Below, in pieces: positions 6,704 to 10,489 of a stretch of 10,489 nt of DNA (position 1 is the first letter of the stretch; each line of letters begins with the position of its first letter). Below the pieces are notes generated by a model. The model did no database searches and was not told where the DNA came from. It was given only the letters and a program-made list of their open reading frames with translations. Position numbers and translations under genes: made by a program. The DNA is from an uncultured Prevotella sp. Lineage in GTDB: Bacteria; Bacteroidota; Bacteroidia; Bacteroidales; Bacteroidaceae. The stretch lies in assembly GCA_927910885.1 (NCBI GenBank), contig CAKMOD010000101.1:1-10489 (forward strand), written 5' to 3'.

Positions 6704-7639
6704 TTATTTCCAACTTTTCTCTACCAATTTCGAAACAGTGTTGATGGTCATTTCCATTCCCATCATCTTTGTTTTCACGTTCGTACTGTATTCCGTAGCC
6801 CAACCAGTGTTGAGGAGTTTGGTAGTAGATGTACCGTCGAGATCCATCTTAGTCATACCCATCTGCTTCATCTGTCCCCAGTTAGCATCGAGTTGTGAAA
6901 CCATAGCCTCGTCAGCACCCATCTGTTTCATCTTGTCAATAAAGAAGGCTTTAACGTCGTCTTCGGTCATATTGCCCTTAATCTTACCAATGATATTGAG
7001 TGCGTTTGGCTCCTTGTTTACCTCGTAGGTTACAGAGGTTTTGATGCCTTGCATATTCATATCTTCTTTGTAACCCGTCTTGAGTGTCTTACCAAAAAGG
7101 ATAAAGAAAGTATTGTTTTCAGCAGACTCGATGAAAGCTTCTTTGGTGAGTAGGCTGTTGGTAGACATAGCCATCTTATACTTAGGCAGTGCCTTCTCCA
7201 TTTCAGGTTTGGCCTTATAGAGCGAGTCAATGGATGCCATTGCAAACTTACTTGTCTTTGTCTGTACCTCTTCATAATTCAAGAGGTCTGTTATCTTTCC
7301 GTTGGCATCCGTCTTTAAGAGCATTGGCACATTGCTGAGGTATTGGTTCAGCATGTTTCCTGTCTGCTGTGCAACCTCTTGATTGCCTTCCATCTTGATA
7401 TTGGTTGTCATCATTTCAATGACATAACCCTCTGCAGTAGCATCTTTTACGATAATCTTTGTTTGGCTGTTTGTCTTTATGCTTTCAGAGTTTCCAGCCA
7501 TTGGAACACTGACTTTAATATCAGCTACGCTCTCATAGGTAGCTTGGTCGCCTTTTTGGAAGTTAGCCTTGATTAAGGTCTGGGCGTTCAACGCTGTTAC
7601 AGCGAGGAGTAAAACGAAAGTAAGAAGTGATTTTTTCAT
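6704..7639 (-). CDS. Secreted protein of unknown function, first gene of the paralogous pair
   Basis: This 311-residue protein has a signal peptide (1-19, cut at LNA/Q20), no cysteine, no lipobox and no further membrane segment. It is the upstream member of the tandem pair. Blocks shared with the partner are VPMLLKTDANGKITDLLNYE (104-123), NNTFFILFGKTLKTGY (175-190), MTEDDVKAFFIDKMKQMGADE (224-244, in two parts), GWATEYS (279-285) and the C-terminal VSKLVEKSWK (302-311). It is rich in Met (for example the KMMGMEM segment near 291-297), which I note without a functional claim. The most variable stretches are residues 40-58 and 80-100, suggesting divergence on one face of a common fold. No consensus promoter was found in the 136 bp upstream; only an off-consensus AATATTTG lies 5 bases before the ATG, too close for a leadered mRNA. 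Confidence 0.85.
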   Translation of the reverse strand: MKKSLLTFVLLLAVTALNAQTLIKANFQKGDQATYESVADIKVSVPMAGNSESIKTNSQTKIIVKDATAEGYVIEMMTTNIKMEGNQEVAQQTGNMLNQYLSNVPMLLKTDANGKITDLLNYEEVQTKTSKFAMASIDSLYKAKPEMEKALPKYKMAMSTNSLLTKEAFIESAENNTFFILFGKTLKTGYKEDMNMQGIKTSVTYEVNKEPNALNIIGKIKGNMTEDDVKAFFIDKMKQMGADEAMVSQLDANWGQMKQMGMTKMDLDGTSTTKLLNTGWATEYSTNVKTKMMGMEMTINTVSKLVEKSWK

Positions 7640-7686
7640 AAGGCAAATATTATTTAATTAGTATTTTAGGCTTTAGAATTAAAAGA

Positions 7687-7754
7687 TTAACGGCTCCAGA
7701 ATTTATAAGCATTCGTTGTTAGTCCTGCCTTTATAAATATCCTGAAGCCGTTAA
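7687..7754 (-). terminator. Long stem-loop downstream of proS, probable terminator
   Basis: A 68-bp imperfect palindrome: TTAACGGCT (7687-7695) pairs with AGCCGTTAA (7746-7754), CAG (7697-7699) with CTG (7742-7744), and ATTTATAA (7701-7708) with TTATAAAT (7731-7738), leaving a 22-base loop. In the proS transcript the last arm is followed by TCTTTTAATTCT, a moderate U-rich tail. It starts 22 bp after the proS stop and separates proS from the paralog pair. The stem is longer and the loop larger than in ordinary intrinsic terminators. Confidence 0.65.
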
Positions 7755-7775
7755 ATCTGTGAGTATTGTTAACTA

Positions 7776-9257
7776 TTAATATGATCTTGCGATGAGGACA
7801 CGATACTTAGCAGGCTTGCCGCTTACCATGTCGACGCCCGGTGTCTGCTCGAACATATAAGGGACACAACGGATGGTTGCCTGCGTGTCTTCCTTAATCT
7901 TCGCCTCAGTTTCCTCAGTACCATCCCAGTGGCAGAGGAAGAAACCACCGTCCTTCACCTTCTCCTTGAACTCCTCATAGTTCTCGCACTCGTAGATGTG
8001 AGCATCACGGAAGTCCTTAGCCTTCTTGAAGATGTTGTCCTGAATCTCGTCGAGGAGGTTCTTGATACGCTCAACAATGCCGTCAAAGCTTACGCTCTCC
8101 TTCTCCAAGGTGTCACGACGCATCACCTCGATTGTGTTGTTTTCCAAGTCACGACCACCCATAGCGAGGCGTACTGGCACACCCTTCAACTCGTATTCAG
8201 CGAACTTAAAGCCCGGACGCTTGTTGTCGGCATCATCGAACTTAACGGTGATACCCAACGCACGAAGCTGATCAATAACTGGCTGCAACTTGTCTGTGAG
8301 TTCCTTCAACTGCTCCTCACCCTTGAAGATTGGTACGATAACCACCTGAATAGGGGCAATCTTTGGAGGAAGAACGAGTCCGTTATCGTCAGAGTGGGTC
8401 ATGATGAGCGCACCAATCAATCGAGTACTAACACCCCAAGAGGTAGCCCATACATACTCTGGCTTGTTCTCCTTATTAAGGAAGGTAACGTCGAATGACT
8501 TTGCGAAGTTCTGACCTAAGAAGTGAGAAGTACCACTCTGGAGAGCCTTACCATCCTGCATCATCGCCTCGATAGTATATGTATCTAAGGCACCAGCGAA
8601 ACGCTCAGTCTCACTCTTCACACCCTGTACGACAGGGACAGCGAGCCACTTCTCAGCGAAGTCAGCATAGACACGCAACATGGTCTGTGCCTCCTTCTCT
8701 GCTTCCTCACGTGTAGCGTGAGCCGTGTGACCCTCCTGCCAGAGGAACTCAGATGTGCGGAGGAAAGGACGCGTACGCATCTCCCAACGCATAACATTAC
8801 ACCACTGGTTGCACATCAATGGCAGATCGCGCCAAGAGTGAATCCAGTTTTTATAAGTGTTCCAGATGATGGTCTCACTGGTAGGACGGATAATCAGTTC
8901 CTCCTCCAGTCTTGCGTTAGGGTCAACCTCAACAGCATTGCCATCCTCTGTAGCCTTCAAACGATAGTGAGTAACCACAGCACATTCCTTGGCAAATCCC
9001 TTTACGTGCTCAGCCTCACGAGAGAGGAAGCTCTTAGGAATCAGCATTGGGAAGTAAGCATTCTGCACACCCGTCTCCTTGAACATCTTGTCAAGCTGTG
9101 CCTGAATCTTCTCCCAGATAGCATAGCCGTATGGCTTAATAACCATACAACCACGTACGGCAGACTGCTCAATCAAGTCTGCCTTTATTACCAAGTCATT
9201 GTACCACTGAGAGTAGTTGTCTGCTCTCTTGGTCATCTCTTTTAGTTCTTTTGCCAT
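7776..9257 (-). CDS. proS: Prolyl-tRNA synthetase, archaeal/eukaryotic-like short form
   Basis: This cytoplasmic class II enzyme charges tRNA-Pro with proline using ATP. At 493 residues it lacks the editing insertion (INS) of the longer bacterial type. Seen in order: motif 1 region (KPYGYAIWEKIQAQLDKMF, 41-59), the proline/ATP loop RPTSETIIW (124-132), motif 2 (RWEMRTRPFLRTSEFLWQEGHT, 157-178, in parts), SGTSHFLGQNFAKSFD (241-256), motif 3 (GVSTRLIGALIMTHSDDNGL, 275-294), an anticodon-binding domain (about 300-405) and a C-terminal domain ending in ARSY (490-493), where the terminal Tyr is typical of this type. Only three cysteines (424, 442, 464) remain in the C-terminal domain, where some homologs bind zinc through four, so the metal site is probably lost or altered. 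The ATG at 9257 gives the expected MAKELKEMTKRADNYSQWY start. It diverges from the OmpA-family gene. Confidence 0.96.
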   Translation of the reverse strand: MAKELKEMTKRADNYSQWYNDLVIKADLIEQSAVRGCMVIKPYGYAIWEKIQAQLDKMFKETGVQNAYFPMLIPKSFLSREAEHVKGFAKECAVVTHYRLKATEDGNAVEVDPNARLEEELIIRPTSETIIWNTYKNWIHSWRDLPLMCNQWCNVMRWEMRTRPFLRTSEFLWQEGHTAHATREEAEKEAQTMLRVYADFAEKWLAVPVVQGVKSETERFAGALDTYTIEAMMQDGKALQSGTSHFLGQNFAKSFDVTFLNKENKPEYVWATSWGVSTRLIGALIMTHSDDNGLVLPPKIAPIQVVIVPIFKGEEQLKELTDKLQPVIDQLRALGITVKFDDADNKRPGFKFAEYELKGVPVRLAMGGRDLENNTIEVMRRDTLEKESVSFDGIVERIKNLLDEIQDNIFKKAKDFRDAHIYECENYEEFKEKVKDGGFFLCHWDGTEETEAKIKEDTQATIRCVPYMFEQTPGVDMVSGKPAKYRVLIARSY

Positions 9258-9326
9258 AAATATATTATTCTGTTTTCTTATTTTGCATGTTTAGGGGATT
9301 TCCCATGTTGTTGTAGGTATTTCCCC

Positions 9327-9357
9327 TTTGCGTTTATATTCCGAAACACTAACTTTG
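9327..9357 (+). promoter_or_regulatory. Orphan near-consensus promoter (TTTG-N19-TAACTTTG)
   Basis: TTTG at 9327-9330 is followed after 19 bases by TAACTTTG at 9350-9357, continuing GCAC. It is as close to the Bacteroidota consensus as any site in the window. It points right, yet the next plus-strand start codon is 275 bp away and has its own closer -7 box. It may start a long leader for the OmpA-family gene or an unannotated small RNA. Confidence 0.55.
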
Positions 9358-9486
9358 CACACAGATACAGCTGAGAAGCGAAGACGGAAAGAATCTAATT
9401 CCCACTTGCTAATACCAGCCTATCCTTTGCAAAAAAGAATGCAAATGAGTGCAAATGAAACTTGCTTCGATTTGCCGAGTTAGCTT

Positions 9487-9502
9487 TATTTTTGCAAAAA
9501 TA
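9487..9502. promoter_or_regulatory. 16-bp palindrome carrying a -7 box on each strand
   Basis: TATTTTTGCAAAAATA reads the same on both strands, and each strand starts with TATTTTTG, fitting TAnnTTTG. The plus strand has TTG at 9462-9464 with a 22-base spacer. The minus strand has no TTG at 19-21 bases. It may be a symmetric divergent promoter core or a protein-binding operator; the sequence does not decide. Confidence 0.4.
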
Positions 9503-9545
9503 CAAAAAAATGTTGGCAATGCGTGCCCAATGGCATATATTTGTT

Positions 9546-9553
9546 TAACTTTG
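9546..9553 (+). promoter_or_regulatory. -7 box (TAACTTTG) of the OmpA-family lipoprotein gene
   Basis: TAACTTTG followed by GCAC is an exact -7 match and repeats the 11 bases found at 9350-9360. No TTG sits at the ideal distance upstream (nearest at 9513-9515, 30 bases away), so the -33 is weak. The start site would be near 9560, giving a leader of about 73 nt with no Shine-Dalgarno sequence. Confidence 0.55.
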
Positions 9554-9632
9554 CACGAATTAAAATGAATTAAGGTGCGGCTGTAAGCCAAGCCAAAAGG
9601 TAAAAGATATTAATCAATTAATACGTTTGATT

Positions 9633-10310
9633 ATGAAGAATATGAAAATGATAGCAGCAGGAATGTGTTTCCTCACTGTTGTAAGTTGTCAGACAAAGCA
9701 AGGTTCAGGTGCATTAATCGGTGGCGGTGCTGGTGCAGCATTAGGCGGTATCGTTGGTCAGATTATAGGTCGTAATGGTAAGAGTACAGCCATTGGTGCT
9801 GCTATTGGTGGTGCTTTAGGTGCTGGTGCTGGTGCCCTCATCGGTCGTCACATGGATAAGGTAGCACGCGAGGCAGCACAGCAGTTGCCAAACGCACGTG
9901 TCGACAAGGTGACAGATGCTAATGGTTTAGACTGTGTGAAGGTTACCTTCGACTCTGGTATCCTCTTCCCATTGAACGGTTCAAACCTCAGCGCATCAGC
10001 AAAGAACGACCTCACAAAGTTCGCTTCTTTGATGCAGCGCAACTCTACTTGTGACGTAGCTATTCAGGGTTATACCGATGCTTCTGGTAATGATAATATC
10101 AACCTCCCATTGTCACAGCGTCGTGCTGATGCGGTATCATCTTACCTCAAGAGCCGTGGCGTAAGCAGCCGTCAGATTCGTTCAGTACAGGGCTTCGGTA
10201 GTGCAAACCCTATCGAGAACAAGACTGTTAGTCAGGCGAATCGCCGTGTAGAGGTTTATCTCTATGCTTCATCTGAGATGATTCGTCAGGCAAACAACGG
10301 TTCATTGTAA
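9633..10310 (+). CDS. OmpA-family lipoprotein with glycine-zipper segment
   Basis: This 225-residue envelope lipoprotein likely ties the outer membrane to peptidoglycan. The signal peptide ends in a lipobox VVSC (16-19), so Cys19 should be lipidated. Residues 25-72 are a Gly/Ala-rich glycine-zipper region (GALIGGGAGAALGG, then GAAIGGALGAGAGALIG). Residues about 100-212 form an OmpA-like domain with FDSGILFPLNGSNLS, GYTDASGNDNINLPLSQRRA (146-165) and RRVEVYL; Asp149 and Arg164 fall where the family binds the peptide stem of peptidoglycan. I choose the ATG at 9633 (MKNMKM); a longer frame from a TTG at 9627 would add only two residues and is less likely. It stands alone with its own terminator. 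Homologs with this layout are common outer-membrane lipoproteins (Pal-like/YiaD-like); it is not the Tol-linked Pal on this evidence, because no tol genes are nearby. Confidence 0.92.
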   Translation: MKNMKMIAAGMCFLTVVSCQTKQGSGALIGGGAGAALGGIVGQIIGRNGKSTAIGAAIGGALGAGAGALIGRHMDKVAREAAQQLPNARVDKVTDANGLDCVKVTFDSGILFPLNGSNLSASAKNDLTKFASLMQRNSTCDVAIQGYTDASGNDNINLPLSQRRADAVSSYLKSRGVSSRQIRSVQGFGSANPIENKTVSQANRRVEVYLYASSEMIRQANNGSL

Positions 10311-10323
10311 TCCATTTGAAACA

Positions 10324-10350
10324 TTGGGACTTGCGTCTCGTAAGTCCCAA
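10324..10350 (+). terminator. First hairpin downstream of the OmpA-family gene (no U-tract)
   Basis: TTGGGACTTGCG (10324-10335) pairs with CGTAAGTCCCAA (10339-10350), 12 bp with one G-U pair, around a 3-base loop TCT. It is followed by CAAACTTTGC and not by a T-run, so it probably acts as an mRNA 3' structure or backs up the terminator behind it. Confidence 0.5.
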
Positions 10351-10376
10351 CAAACTTTGCAAAATATATACTCAAG

Positions 10377-10408
10377 AAAGGATATTGCTTCGGCAGTATC
10401 CTTTTTTT
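10377..10408 (+). terminator. Intrinsic terminator with UUCG tetraloop after the OmpA-family gene
   Basis: AAAGGATATTGC (10377-10388) pairs with GCAGTATCCTTT (10393-10404), 12 bp with one G-U pair, capped by the stable C(UUCG)G tetraloop and followed by seven T residues (10402-10408). This is a textbook rho-independent terminator. Confidence 0.92.
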
Positions 10409-10414
10409 CGTGTT

Positions 10415-10446
10415 GACGAGTTAACGAGTGGACAAGTTAACGAGTT
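10415..10446. repeat. Octamer tandem repeat (4 units, consensus rACgAGTt)
   Basis: Four consecutive 8-base units read GACGAGTT, AACGAGTG, GACAAGTT and AACGAGTT. The preceding octamer (10407-10414, TTCGTGTT) looks like a decayed fifth unit. The array starts directly behind the terminator. No transposase or coding context is visible before the window ends. Confidence 0.7.
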
Positions 10447-10489
10447 AATAACGATAGGGGGAAACTGAGACAGAGTATTAGAAGACAAG

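Larger units (their letters stand above)
9258..9632. other. 375-bp divergent intergenic region between proS and the OmpA-family gene
   Basis: No convincing gene longer than a leader peptide. It contains three forward TAnnTTTG -7 boxes (9350-9357, 9487-9494, 9546-9553), a perfect 16-bp palindrome TATTTTTGCAAAAATA (9487-9502) that places a -7 box on both strands, and many TTTGC/GCAAA repeats between 9425 and 9500. A 14-codon open frame (9439-9483) is present but unsupported. A promoter for proS is not clear; the minus-strand box at 9502-9495 is the best candidate but lacks a well-spaced TTG. Confidence 0.6.

Noticed and set aside
7644..7651. AATATTTG as the -7 box of the paralog pair
   Set aside because: It has one consensus mismatch, no TTG at the right distance, and is so close to the ATG that the mRNA would be leaderless.
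7929..8498. 189-codon plus-strand open frame antisense to proS
   Set aside because: Opposes conserved ProRS motifs, is Leu/Val-rich as expected from complementing charged codons, and has no start context.
8718..9245. 175-codon plus-strand open frame antisense to proS
   Set aside because: Same reason: covers the catalytic domain of proS in antisense and has no independent support.
9439..9483. 14-codon open frame (MQMSANETCFDLPS) behind the orphan promoter
   Set aside because: Not annotated as a gene: it has no Shine-Dalgarno sequence or run of regulatory codons, and such short frames arise easily by chance; kept only as a possibility in the findings.
9409..9591. 60-codon minus-strand open frame upstream of proS
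   Set aside because: It is built from the TTTGC/GCAAA-rich intergenic sequence, lies over promoter-like sites and shows no signal peptide or motif.
9627..9632. TTG start two codons upstream for the OmpA-family lipoprotein
   Set aside because: The ATG at 9633 gives a normal Lys-containing lipoprotein signal sequence; the TTG start has no extra support.

Overview
The window reads as chromosomal DNA from a Bacteroidota bacterium, most likely Prevotella or a close relative. The phylum call rests on several independent signs. The primary sigma factor is the short form that starts directly at region 1.2. Several upstream regions carry the phylum's -33 TTG / -7 TAnnTTTG promoter signature. The TonB-dependent receptor has an N-terminal carboxypeptidase-regulatory-like domain. 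Three exported proteins have Gln right after the predicted signal-peptidase cut. The prolyl-tRNA synthetase is the short archaeal/eukaryotic-like type. The genus is inferred from the general look of the proteins and intergenic repeats and was not tested by any search.

Layout. 1-355 is non-coding and repeat-rich: degenerate 22-bp units at the left edge, then three C/G-rich hairpin elements, the last abutting the stop codon of the first gene. 356-2743 (-) is a lone TonB-dependent outer-membrane receptor. It diverges from 2939-4195 (+), a membrane-anchored S41 peptidase, across a 195-bp gap with two overlapping, face-to-face promoter-like sites. The peptidase converges on rpoD (4374-5246, -), with a strong hairpin terminator between them. 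5247-5748 holds the rpoD promoter, a three-unit tandem hairpin array and a terminator. 5749-6690 and 6704-7639 (both -) are a tandem pair of paralogous secreted proteins of unknown function, 13 bp apart. proS (7776-9257, -) follows, with a long stem-loop behind it. A 375-bp divergent region with several forward -7 boxes separates proS from an OmpA-family lipoprotein (9633-10310, +), which ends in a textbook UUCG terminator. Octamer tandem repeats close the window.

How the genes relate. There is no single pathway. Transcription (rpoD) and translation (proS) housekeeping genes are interleaved with envelope genes: outer-membrane uptake, periplasmic proteolysis, two secreted paralogs and a peptidoglycan-binding lipoprotein. 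The paralog pair is the only likely operon. I see no defence system, CRISPR array, transposase, phage gene, tRNA or rRNA. The most unusual material is non-coding: the tandem hairpin array upstream of rpoD, the overlapping divergent promoters, and an orphan near-consensus promoter between proS and the OmpA gene. I do not see convincing evidence of a wholly new multi-gene system.
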